Source: JAENVU01 sp031430375 (lineage in GTDB: Bacteria; Actinomycetota; Acidimicrobiia; IMCC26256; JAENVU01). From it: a stretch of 8,592 nt of DNA. The notes under the pieces are model-generated. The model did no database searches, was not told where the DNA came from, and saw nothing but the letters and a program-made list of their open reading frames with translations. The DNA lies in assembly GCA_031430375.1 (NCBI GenBank), contig JANPBJ010000101.1, positions 1-8,592 on the forward strand. Reading direction: 5' to 3'. Positions 1 to 5,549 of this stretch are shown piece by piece (the first letter of the stretch is position 1; each line of letters opens with the position of its first letter). The position numbers were made by a program, and so were the translations under genes.

Positions 1-2
1 AC

Positions 3-707
3 TTCCTCACCGGCTGGCCCGACCGCGAGCCGGTCGGTCCGCACGGCACCATCACCGACTCGCTCGCCCCGCGTTTCGTGGCGACCGCACTCGCCGCGGC
101 ACTCCTCCACCGTCGGCGCACGGGTGAGGGCGCGTATCTCGACGTCAGCCAAGTGGAAGCTGCGATCTACACACTTTCGCCCTGGCTGCTCGAATATCAG
201 GCAACGGGCATCGCTCGCGGCCGCGCCGGGAACGAGAACGCACGCGCGCTCGTCCACGGCGCATTTCCCTGTGCCGACGCCCAAGACCAGACCGGGCGCG
301 CGGTGCGCGACCGCTGGGTCACAATCGCAGCCTGGACTCCCGACGAGCGCGACCGGCTGCTCACCATCACCGGAGACGACATCGCCGCATACACGCGCAC
401 CCGGCAGGCCAATGAGGTGGCGGAGTCACTCCAGGCGATTGGCATCGAGGCCATCCCCGTGCAGGACTTCGGCGACCAACACACCGACCCGCAGATTGCG
501 CACCGCGGTCACTACGTCCCGTTGAGCCATCCGTTCATGGGACCCGGATTGTACGAACGCAACGGGTTCCGGCTCTCGGACGCGCCCGGGGGCTATGACC
601 GTCCGGGACCCACTCTCGGCCAAGATCAGGACTGGGTCCTGGGCGACCTCCTCGGCCTCGCCGCCGACGAGCAGGCCGCCCTCGCCGCCGACCACGTCTT
701 CGACTGA
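3..707 (+). CDS. CoA-transferase family III (CaiB/BaiF), C-terminal part
   Basis: This is a partial gene whose 5' end lies before the window; 234 residues are visible against roughly 400 for the family. Class III enzymes move CoA between acyl-CoA and a free acid, or racemise 2-methylacyl-CoA, through an aspartyl-CoA intermediate. The visible start aligns with the region around the catalytic Asp. The Asp in G-T-I-T-D-S (codon 57-59) falls where AMACR has Asp156, and is followed by the family hallmark R-R-R-T-G-E-G-A-Y-L-D-V-S. The tail, with F-R-L-S-D-A-P, P-T-L-G-Q-D and a leucine-rich D-L-L-G-L-A end, is typical of the CaiB C terminus. It could also be the second half of a tandem CaiB fusion. 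The family is sure; the substrate and the distinction between transferase and racemase are not readable. The first ATG/GTG-type codon visible (78) is internal, not a real start. The TGA is at 705-707. Confidence 0.9.
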   Translation, partial: FLTGWPDREPVGPHGTITDSLAPRFVATALAAALLHRRRTGEGAYLDVSQVEAAIYTLSPWLLEYQATGIARGRAGNENARALVHGAFPCADAQDQTGRAVRDRWVTIAAWTPDERDRLLTITGDDIAAYTRTRQANEVAESLQAIGIEAIPVQDFGDQHTDPQIAHRGHYVPLSHPFMGPGLYERNGFRLSDAPGGYDRPGPTLGQDQDWVLGDLLGLAADEQAALAADHVFD

Positions 708-715
708 CCCCCGTC

Positions 716-764
716 GAACTTGCGTCACTTTCCCACCCGTCGGGTGGGAAAGTGACGCAAGTTC
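716..764. repeat. Perfect 49-nt palindrome (24-nt arms, 1-nt centre)
   Basis: The left arm (716-739) reads GAACTTGCGTCACTTTCCCA then CCCG. Position 740 is the centre, and the right arm (741-764) is the exact reverse complement. It begins 9 nt after the CoA-transferase stop and ends 20 nt before the next start. There is no T-run on either side, so it is not a standard intrinsic terminator, although RNA from either strand could form a very stable hairpin. The right arm covers the expected -35 region of the candidate promoter for the next gene, so an operator role is possible. It may alternatively be a REP-like intergenic palindrome. Only one copy occurs in this window. Confidence 0.9.
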
Positions 765-772
765 CGTGGCGG

Positions 773-778
773 TAGCCT
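773..778 (+). promoter_or_regulatory. Candidate -10 element of a leaderless promoter
   Basis: TAGCCT fits the actinobacterial TAnnnT -10 consensus and sits exactly at -12 to -7 if transcription starts on the G of the GTG at 785. That is the usual geometry of leaderless actinobacterial mRNAs. No Shine-Dalgarno at normal distance precedes this GTG (only GGGG one base away), and the TAG inside the element is an in-frame stop, so translation cannot start further upstream. A six-base match is weak on its own. Confidence 0.4.
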
Positions 779-784
779 TGGGGC

Positions 785-1036
785 GTGGTACTTGACCTCA
801 TCGATTCGGACCTGCCGAACGCGATCGACCTCCCCACGATCGACCTCGACGCCGCGGCCGACGACGGCTCGGTGCGGTTCGATCGCCGCTTCTACGAGGA
901 GCGTTACGCGGAGCTCGGGTTCGGTCTTGGCACCGTGGCCCGCCGACAACGGCGCGACGACGCTTGGTGGGAAAGCACGGTCGGCATGCTCGCGGCGATC
1001 GTGGCCCTGCTCGCGCTCCTCTGGATCTCGACCTAA
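785..1036 (+). CDS. Small single-pass membrane protein, hypothetical
   Basis: This 83-residue protein belongs to no family I recognise. The first half is acidic (repeated D, I-D-L-P-T-I-D-L-D-A-A-A-D-D). A charged middle has R-F-D-R-R-F-Y-E-E-R-Y and R-R-Q-R-R-D-D, and about residues 66-82 form one hydrophobic span (V-G-M-L-A-A-I-V-A-L-L-A-L-L-W-I) ending two residues before the stop. The layout is that of a tail-anchored protein with a cytosolic N terminus, the arginine cluster before the span fitting positive-inside. GTG 785 is the only plausible start, because an in-frame TAG lies at 773 and the next ATG is at the membrane span. Third codon positions are strongly GC-rich, supporting real coding. 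It stands alone between the palindrome and a convergent operon; its link to the neighbouring CoA genes is unknown. Confidence 0.65.
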   Translation: MVLDLIDSDLPNAIDLPTIDLDAAADDGSVRFDRRFYEERYAELGFGLGTVARRQRRDDAWWESTVGMLAAIVALLALLWIST

Positions 1037-1082
1037 CCGAAGCCAGGCGCCCACCTCCGGCGGCACGGCCCGCGCTCGCCGA

Positions 1083-1107
1083 GCGGGGCCCGAACGGCCG
1101 GGCCCGC
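1083..1107. terminator. GC-rich hairpin between convergent genes, possible terminator
   Basis: GGGCCCG (1086-1092) and CGGGCCC (1099-1105) form a 7-bp all-GC stem with a 6-nt loop, extended by two pairs past a one-base bulge (G1085). It lies in the 93-base gap between the stop at 1036 (+) and the stop at 1130 (-), a good place for a bidirectional terminator. It lacks a T-tract, so this is a positional inference. Confidence 0.35.
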
Positions 1108-1129
1108 AGATCCGAAAGCGGGAGTGGCG

Positions 1130-1906
1130 CTACCCGGGCATGCAGGCGCCACCGTCGACGCACAGCGTCTGACCGGTCACGAGCTTCGCATCATCAGAGG
1201 CGAAGAACACCGCAGCACCGGCGAGGTCTTCCGGCTCCAATGTCTGCTTCATCGCCGACATCATCGGGATCATTCCGATGTATTCCTCCGGCACGATCTT
1301 CTTGGTGGCCTCGGTCATCGTCACCCCCGGCGCGATGCAGTTGACCGTCACGTTGTACTGACCGAGTTGGCTCGCGAGGAATTTGGTCAGGCCGACGATG
1401 CCCCACTTGGTCTGGCTGTACGTGAACGCTCCCACCTCGTGGAAGTCGCCCATCGGCGTCATGTTGTACATATAGGCGGCGCCCGACGACTGGTTGATGA
1501 TCCGACCCCACCGCTTCTCAACCATCGTGGGCGCGCACGCCCGTGCCATGAGCCAGGCGCCGTGGAGGTTCACCTGGAAGACCTTCTGGAGGTATTCGTA
1601 ATCGTTGCGCTCGTTTTGGATGTCGTAATAGAGCGCCGCGTTGTTCACGAGGATGTCGAGCGTGCCGAAGTGCTCGACGGTCGCGGCCGCACACGCCTTC
1701 GCCGATTCTTCATTCGAGATGTCGGTGGCCACGCTGAACACATCACCTAGGCCTTCGAGTTGGGTCATCGCGGAGGCGGCTCGCTCGTCGTTGATCTCCG
1801 CCACCACCACCTTGGCGCCCTCGGCCTGGAACCGTTGGGCGTAGGCCAGTCCGATCCCCTGGCCGGCACCGGTGATGATCGCGACCTTGTCCTGCAAACG
1901 ACCCAT
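1130..1906 (-). CDS. SDR family NAD(P)-dependent oxidoreductase
   Basis: This 258-residue classical short-chain dehydrogenase probably interconverts a hydroxyl and a keto group on a CoA-linked or alicyclic substrate in the cytosol. It has the Rossmann motif T-G-A-G-Q-G-I-G at 12-19 and an acidic E37 at the end of beta-2, suggesting NAD(H) rather than NADP(H). N-N-A at 88-90, N113, S140/S141 and Y163-S-Q-T-K167 complete the catalytic tetrad, and I-A-P-G follows at 191-194. The tail L-V-T-G-Q-T-L-C-V-D-G-G is typical. Ser and Tyr are about 22 residues apart instead of the usual 13, owing to a Met/Tyr-rich insertion. The start is well supported: AAGGAG lies 7 nt before the ATG at 1906. It is the second gene of a minus-strand pair, 46 nt after the MaoC-like gene, and probably co-transcribed with it. 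Family is sure; substrate is unknown. Confidence 0.92.
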   Translation of the reverse strand: MGRLQDKVAIITGAGQGIGLAYAQRFQAEGAKVVVAEINDERAASAMTQLEGLGDVFSVATDISNEESAKACAAATVEHFGTLDILVNNAALYYDIQNERNDYEYLQKVFQVNLHGAWLMARACAPTMVEKRWGRIINQSSGAAYMYNMTPMGDFHEVGAFTYSQTKWGIVGLTKFLASQLGQYNVTVNCIAPGVTMTEATKKIVPEEYIGMIPMMSAMKQTLEPEDLAGAAVFFASDDAKLVTGQTLCVDGGACMPG

Positions 1907-1952
1907 GACGTTGCTCCTTGGCGCGTCCGTGCGCGGTTGTTGGCTGAAGTGG

Positions 1953-2447
1953 CTACTTACGTTTTCGGGCGATCAGATTGAACTGTTCGGTCACGACCGG
2001 TGCACCCGACGCGGCGTCGGTCCATTCGGTCTTGATCACGATGAAGGTCATCATCGCAGACTCCGATTCCTTCTCGTAGACATCCACCACGTGACCGCGC
2101 CCGTTGAGCACGTCGCCGACCTGAACGGTCCGGTGGTATTCGAACTCCTGCTCACCGTGGAGCACCAACGCGCCTTCGGCGTGCAGCGATCCCATCACCG
2201 CGTGCATCGGGTTCACCCCGTCGGTGGGATCTTCGGGTTGCTGCTCGGTGAACGCGCCCCAAAAGCTCGCTGCGAACGTGAACGTGGGCGGCGCGGGAAG
2301 ATCCGTAAATCCGGCGTTGCGTGCCGCCCGCGCATCGCGATAGATGGGATTGGCATCCCGGACCGAGCTGGCGAAGGCGCTCACCGGACCGCGCTCAACC
2401 GTGACAGTCCACGCCCCGGTCGGCTTGCCGATGATGCTCGTATCCAT
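1953..2447 (-). CDS. MaoC N-terminal-type (FAS1-like) dehydratase domain protein
   Basis: This 164-residue single hot-dog domain belongs to the MaoC_dehydrat_N / FAS1-like dehydratase group (HadA, ChsH-type subunits), which contributes to (R)-specific hydration of 2-enoyl-CoA. Typical marks are E-R-G-P-V-S-A-F-A near residues 18-26, D-A-N-P-I-Y-R-D at 31-38, L-P-A-P-P-T-F, then L-H-G-E-Q-E-F-E-Y-H-R and V-G-D-V-L. In the hydratase-2 motif the Asp (D31) and Asn (N33) are kept but the usual His is Tyr (Y36), as in the non-catalytic half of such heterodimers. No catalytic partner half is in the window. ATG 2447 is chosen because homologues begin M-D-T-S; GAGAG lies 8 nt upstream and GGGAG 2 nt upstream. 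An in-frame GTG at 2456 would add three residues. It is the first gene of the minus-strand pair and divergent from the gene at 2533. Confidence 0.87.
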   Translation of the reverse strand: MDTSIIGKPTGAWTVTVERGPVSAFASSVRDANPIYRDARAARNAGFTDLPAPPTFTFAASFWGAFTEQQPEDPTDGVNPMHAVMGSLHAEGALVLHGEQEFEYHRTVQVGDVLNGRGHVVDVYEKESESAMMTFIVIKTEWTDAASGAPVVTEQFNLIARKRK

Positions 2448-2484
2448 GACTCCCACTCTCGCGCGCTTGGAAAATTGGGCGCGC

Positions 2485-2490
2485 TACTCT
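2485..2490 (+). promoter_or_regulatory. Candidate -10 element for the 2533 operon
   Basis: TACTCT matches TAnnnT and overlaps the first two bases of the inverted repeat at 2489-2504, so transcription would start inside that repeat, leaving a leader of roughly 35 nt before the ATG at 2533. No convincing -35 is seen: TTGGAA at 2467 is only 12 nt away. This rests on position and consensus alone. Confidence 0.3.
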
Positions 2491-2504
2491 GACGCCGACG
2501 TCAG
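2489..2504. promoter_or_regulatory. Inverted repeat in divergent promoter region, candidate operator
   Basis: CTGACG-CCGA-CGTCAG is a perfect 6-bp inverted repeat with a 4-nt centre, in the 85-base gap between the start at 2447 (-) and the start at 2533 (+). It overlaps the candidate -10 of the plus-strand operon. A short palindrome with this spacing is the usual form of a TetR-family operator, and a TetR gene lies at 6656-7312. I saw no second copy in the window, including next to that regulator, so the pairing is a guess. Confidence 0.45.
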
Positions 2505-2532
2505 TTTTCTCGCCGGGGGAAGGAACACGCAA

Positions 2533-3468
2533 ATGGGCATGCTCAAGGGCAAGGTCGCGATCGTGACAGGGGCCGGAAATGGCGTGGGACGCGGCGAGGC
2601 GGTCCTGCTGGCGGCCCACGGCGCCAAGGTTGTGGTCAATGATCTGGGTGGCTCCGTCACGGGCGACGGCGCAGACTCGAAGGTGGCCGACGAGGTCGTC
2701 GATCTCATCACCAGCCGCGGCGGTGAGGCCGTGGCCAACTACGACAGCGTGAGCGACCACGCCAGCGCCGGCAACATCATCAAGACCGCGATCGACGCGT
2801 TCGGACGCCTCGACGTGCTCGTGAACAACGCGGGGATCCTGCGGGACAGGATGATGTTCTCCATGACGCCCGAAGATTTCGATGCCGTGGTGAAAGTCCA
2901 CATGTACGGCAGCTTCAACACGATGCAGCATGCGTCGGCTTACTGGCGCAACGAGTCGAAGGAAGGCCGTCAACCGAGCGCTTCGATCATCAACACCGTG
3001 TCGTCCGCGGGTTTGCAAGGCCAAGCGAGCCAGATCAACTACGGCGCGGCCAAGGCTGGCAATGCGGCCATGACGATCATCGCCAGCCTCGAACTCGCCC
3101 GCTACGGCGTGCGCGCCAACTGCGTGGGCCCCGGCGGCGCGACCCGTATGGTCGGCGCGGCGATGCCGGGTATCGAGATCAAGCCGGCCGATGAGTACAC
3201 GGAGTTCACCGGCATGAACCCCGGCAACTCGGCGCCGGCCGTGGTGTTTCTTGCCTCGGACGAGTCCAAGCCGATCACCGGCCAGGTACTGCGCATGGTG
3301 GGCAACTCGCTCTGCGTCTACAAGCCGTGGGAGATGGGCGAAGAGTTCTTCGCCACCGACCAAGCGGGCAACCCGGCCCAGTGGGACCCGGTGGATATCG
3401 GTCGGATCCTCGGCCGATATCACTTCAAGACGATGAACGCCGGAATCGACGCGCAGCGGCGCAAGTAA
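2533..3468 (+). CDS. SDR of the MFE-2 / 17beta-HSD4 type, probable (3R)-hydroxyacyl-CoA dehydrogenase
   Basis: This 311-residue protein resembles the dehydrogenase unit of peroxisomal multifunctional enzyme 2 and actinobacterial Hsd4A-like enzymes, which oxidise (3R)-hydroxyacyl-CoA (Hsd4A also acts on 17beta-hydroxysteroids). T-G-A-G-N-G-V-G is at 12-19. V-V-N-D-L-G-G at 34-40, with D37 favouring NAD, is followed by the family-specific loop G-D-G-A-D-S-K-V-A-D-E-V-V. A-N-Y-D-S-V is at 68-73, N-N-A-G-I-L-R-D-R at 98-106, S157, Y170 and K174. The roughly 50-residue tail past I-T-G-Q-V, with Trp-rich P-W and Q-W-D-P-V-D-I, is longer than in simple SDRs and matches this subgroup. ATG 2533 has GGGGAAGGA about 8 nt upstream. 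The frame is open back to 2344, but that would overlap the divergent gene. It is first in an operon with the crotonase and thiolase-like genes. Confidence 0.92.
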   Translation: MGMLKGKVAIVTGAGNGVGRGEAVLLAAHGAKVVVNDLGGSVTGDGADSKVADEVVDLITSRGGEAVANYDSVSDHASAGNIIKTAIDAFGRLDVLVNNAGILRDRMMFSMTPEDFDAVVKVHMYGSFNTMQHASAYWRNESKEGRQPSASIINTVSSAGLQGQASQINYGAAKAGNAAMTIIASLELARYGVRANCVGPGGATRMVGAAMPGIEIKPADEYTEFTGMNPGNSAPAVVFLASDESKPITGQVLRMVGNSLCVYKPWEMGEEFFATDQAGNPAQWDPVDIGRILGRYHFKTMNAGIDAQRRK

Positions 3469-3479
3469 CCTGCGCCGCT
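3455..3479 (+). promoter_or_regulatory. Hairpin spanning the SDR stop and the crotonase start
   Basis: AGCGGCGCA (3455-3463) and TGCGCCGCT (3471-3479) form a perfect 9-bp stem with a 7-nt loop. The loop holds the SDR stop codon TAA (3466-3468), and the right arm ends one base before the crotonase GTG at 3481. No Shine-Dalgarno is seen ahead of that GTG. A ribosome reaching the TAA would melt the left arm, so the structure may couple translation of the two genes. There is no T-tract to make it a terminator. Confidence 0.5.
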
Positions 3480-3480
3480 C

Positions 3481-4317
3481 GTGACCTTCTCACCTGACTT
3501 CACCACCCTCGGTTACGTTGAGCGCAATGGCGTCGCGTACGTCACGCTCAACCGTCCCGAGCGCCACAATGCCTTTAACTCGTTGATGCAACGCGAGCTG
3601 AAGACGCTCTGGCGAGGACTTCGTCGCCACGACGATGTGCGGTGCGTCGTGCTCACCGGCGCCGGCGACAAGGCGTTCTGTACCGGCATCGACCGTATGG
3701 AACAGATGGGTGGCGACGCCGACCAGTCCACCGATGATGACGTGGTAGGTGACGGCGGCCAGACACCGTTCATGTTCAACGACCCGGGCGACAACATCGG
3801 GCCGAAGTCGTGTGACCTCTGGAAGCCCGTGATCGCCGCGGTCAACGGCATGGCATGCGGCGGCGCGTTCTACATGCTCGGCGAGGTCGAGTTCATCATC
3901 GCGGCCGACCACGCAACGTTCTTCGACCCGCACGTCACCTACGGCATGACCGCGGCCTACGAACCGATCCACATGTCGGGGATCATGCCGTTCCCGGAGA
4001 TCATGCGTCTCTCGTTGCTCGGGAATCATGAGCGGATGTCGGCCGCCCGCGCTCACGAGATCGGCATGGTTTCGGAGATCGCGCCCGCCGGAGAGTTGAT
4101 GGAGCGCGCCACTTGGGCTGCCGAGGCCATCGCTTCCGCTCCCGCACTCGCCATCGAAGGGACCGTGCGCGCCATATGGGGCGCACGGGAACACGGTCAA
4201 CGGGACGCGGTACGGCTCGGATACGCCTACGTCGCGATGGGCACGAGCCAGGAATCAATTACCGAGGGCCAGAAGGTGTTCGAGTCGGGCAAGCGCATCG
4301 AGTGGAGACTGCGGTGA
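3481..4317 (+). CDS. Enoyl-CoA hydratase/isomerase (crotonase) superfamily protein, divergent active site
   Basis: This 278-residue protein has the crotonase fold that binds acyl-CoA: V-T-L-N-R-P at 21-26, H-N-A-F at 29-32, V-V-L-T-G-A-G at 56-62, A-F-C-T-G-I-D at 65-71 and A-V-N-G-M-A-C-G-G-A at 120-129, where G128 matches the oxyanion-hole Gly141 of rat hydratase. The two catalytic glutamates of classical enoyl-CoA hydratase are absent: Glu144 aligns with Tyr131 and Glu164 with His151. The protein is therefore probably not a simple hydratase; isomerase, hydrolase, lyase or ring-opening activity is possible. An acidic insertion (about 79-105, D-rich) follows the oxyanion loop. The start is GTG 3481, 12 nt after the SDR stop and directly behind a hairpin, so it is likely translationally coupled. 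Its TGA overlaps the GTG of the micro-ORF at 4314. Confidence 0.9.
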   Translation: MTFSPDFTTLGYVERNGVAYVTLNRPERHNAFNSLMQRELKTLWRGLRRHDDVRCVVLTGAGDKAFCTGIDRMEQMGGDADQSTDDDVVGDGGQTPFMFNDPGDNIGPKSCDLWKPVIAAVNGMACGGAFYMLGEVEFIIAADHATFFDPHVTYGMTAAYEPIHMSGIMPFPEIMRLSLLGNHERMSAARAHEIGMVSEIAPAGELMERATWAAEAIASAPALAIEGTVRAIWGAREHGQRDAVRLGYAYVAMGTSQESITEGQKVFESGKRIEWRLR

Positions 4318-4394
4318 GTTCCGGAGCAGCGTCGCGGCGAGCGAGCCCACGGTGCGGATGCCCAAGCTGGGCTGCGACCGGGGGCAAATCGTGA
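4314..4394 (+). CDS. 26-codon micro-ORF, GTGA-overlapped at both ends
   Basis: The GTG at 4314 overlaps the crotonase TGA (4315-4317), and its own TGA (4392-4394) overlaps the GTG of the thiolase-like gene (4391), so both junctions are GTGA. GGAG (4304-4307) lies 6 nt before its start, and GGGGG (4380-4384) lies 6 nt before the next start. The peptide runs M-S-S-G-A-A-S-R-R-A-S-P-R-C-G-C and then P-S-W-A-A-T-G-G-K-S. The P-R-C-G-C-P-S-W stretch faintly recalls the P-R-x-C-P-x-C-G-S-x-x-W zinc ribbon of DUF35 proteins, which usually sit beside Ltp-type thiolases, but only two cysteines remain. Third-position GC is about 65%, lower than in its neighbours. It could be a coupling peptide, a shrunken DUF35 gene, or chance. 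Confidence 0.4.
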   Translation: MSSGAASRRASPRCGCPSWAATGGKS

Positions 4395-5533
4395 GGCGTG
4401 TCGCCATCGTTGGTGCCGCGCTGTCGGACTGCGGACGGGTCGACACGTTGTCACCGTTTGAGCTCCACTTCCAGGCCACGAAGCGAGCGATCGCCGACGC
4501 CGGCCTCACCAAGGACGACATCGATGGCTTCGGCTCCACCGGAATGGGCCTCATGGCGCCGATCGAGGTTGCCGAGTACATCGGACTACGACCCACGTGG
4601 ATCGACGGCACCGGTGTGGGGGGGAGCGCATGGGTGGTACTCGCCGAGCACGCGGTCGCCGCAATCCAAGCCGGCCACGCAGACGTCATCGTCCTCGCCT
4701 ACGGCTCCACCAGCCGCGCCGATCTCAAGACCAGTCATCGCCGGGCCAACCTCTCGTTCGGCGCCCGTGGGCCGGTGCAGTTCGACGCCCCGTACGGCCA
4801 CGCCCTGATCGCCAAGTACGCGATGGCAGCGCGGCGCCACATGATTGAGTACGGCACCACCATCGAGCAGCTCGCCGAGATCTCGGTGTCGGCCCGCTAC
4901 AACGCGGGGTTGAACCCGGACGCGTTCTACCGCGACCCGATCACCATCGACGACGTCCAGAACTCGACCATGATCGCCGATCCGCTCACCAAGTTGCACT
5001 GCTGTATCCGCTCCGACGGCGGTGGCGCCATCGTGCTCACCTCCGAGGAACGGGCACGCGATCTCGATCGCACCCCCATTTGGGTCCTGGGTTCGGGCGA
5101 GACGTCCAGCCACACCACGATGAGCGAATGGGAGGACTTCACAGTGTCGCCCGCCGTGCGGTCGGGCAAGCTCGCCTTCGAACGGGCCGGTCTCACTCCG
5201 GCCGACGTCGACGTGTGCCAGATCTACGACGCGTTCACCCCGATGGTCTTGCTCTCCCTTGAAGCCCTCGGATTCTGCGGGAAAGGCGAAGGTGGACCGT
5301 TCGTGGAGGACGGGAAGCTCCGCGTCGGCGGTGCGCTGCCCACGAACACCGACGGTGGTGGGCTCTCCGCGTGTCATCCCGGCATGCGCGGCATGTTCCT
5401 CATGGTGGAGGCGGTCAAGCAACTCCGCGGTGAAGGCGGCGATCGTCAGGTCCCCGACGCCAAGATCGCGTGCGTGAACGGCACCGGCGGTTGGTTCTCT
5501 TCTGCCGCCACCCTGCTCCTCGGCACCGAGTAG
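4391..5533 (+). CDS. Thiolase-like protein (SCP-x/Ltp type, cysteine-less active site)
   Basis: This 380-residue thiolase-fold protein begins R-R-V-A-I-V-G-A-A-L-S-D-C-G-R. The region that carries the nucleophilic Cys in true thiolases reads G-T-G-V-G-G-S-A-W (73-81), with Gly78 at that position. Y279 in Q-I-Y-D-A-F-T replaces the thiolase N-E-A-F motif. S-A-C-H-P-G at 326-331 keeps His329, while the C-terminal Cys-Gly-Gly-Gly motif is N-G-T-G-G-W-F (363-369). This pattern marks the Ltp group, whose Ltp2 member is a retro-aldolase cleaving steroid side-chain CoA esters with tyrosines rather than cysteine. C-C cleavage here is therefore more likely than thiolysis. GTG 4391 is preferred (GGGGG 6 nt upstream, family-typical N terminus) over the in-frame ATG at 4352. 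It is the last gene of the operon and converges on the acyltransferase gene 16 nt away. No DUF35 partner gene is adjacent. Confidence 0.9.
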   Translation: MRRVAIVGAALSDCGRVDTLSPFELHFQATKRAIADAGLTKDDIDGFGSTGMGLMAPIEVAEYIGLRPTWIDGTGVGGSAWVVLAEHAVAAIQAGHADVIVLAYGSTSRADLKTSHRRANLSFGARGPVQFDAPYGHALIAKYAMAARRHMIEYGTTIEQLAEISVSARYNAGLNPDAFYRDPITIDDVQNSTMIADPLTKLHCCIRSDGGGAIVLTSEERARDLDRTPIWVLGSGETSSHTTMSEWEDFTVSPAVRSGKLAFERAGLTPADVDVCQIYDAFTPMVLLSLEALGFCGKGEGGPFVEDGKLRVGGALPTNTDGGGLSACHPGMRGMFLMVEAVKQLRGEGGDRQVPDAKIACVNGTGGWFSSAATLLLGTE

Positions 5534-5549
5534 CCGGAAATAACTGTCC

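Noticed and set aside
2461..2484. GCGCGC...GCGCGC flanking an AT-rich centre as an operator
   Set aside because: GCGCGC is its own reverse complement and common in this DNA, so the symmetry carries little information.
2344..2532. Upstream extension of the SDR gene to an ATG at 2344
   Set aside because: It would overlap the divergent MaoC-like gene by about 100 bases; the ATG at 2533 has a strong ribosome site and the family's usual N terminus.
2395..3423. 342-codon open frame on the minus strand
   Set aside because: It lies antisense to a clear SDR with all catalytic motifs; the His/Arg/Val/Asp-rich translation is typical of the reverse frame of high-GC coding DNA.
3490..4200. 236-codon open frame on the minus strand
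   Set aside because: It is a shadow of the crotonase gene, with no recognisable fold or ribosome site.
4352..4390. Upstream ATG start for the thiolase-like gene
   Set aside because: It adds 13 residues before the conserved R-R-V-A-I-V-G start, and GTG 4391 has GGGGG at a 6-nt spacing.
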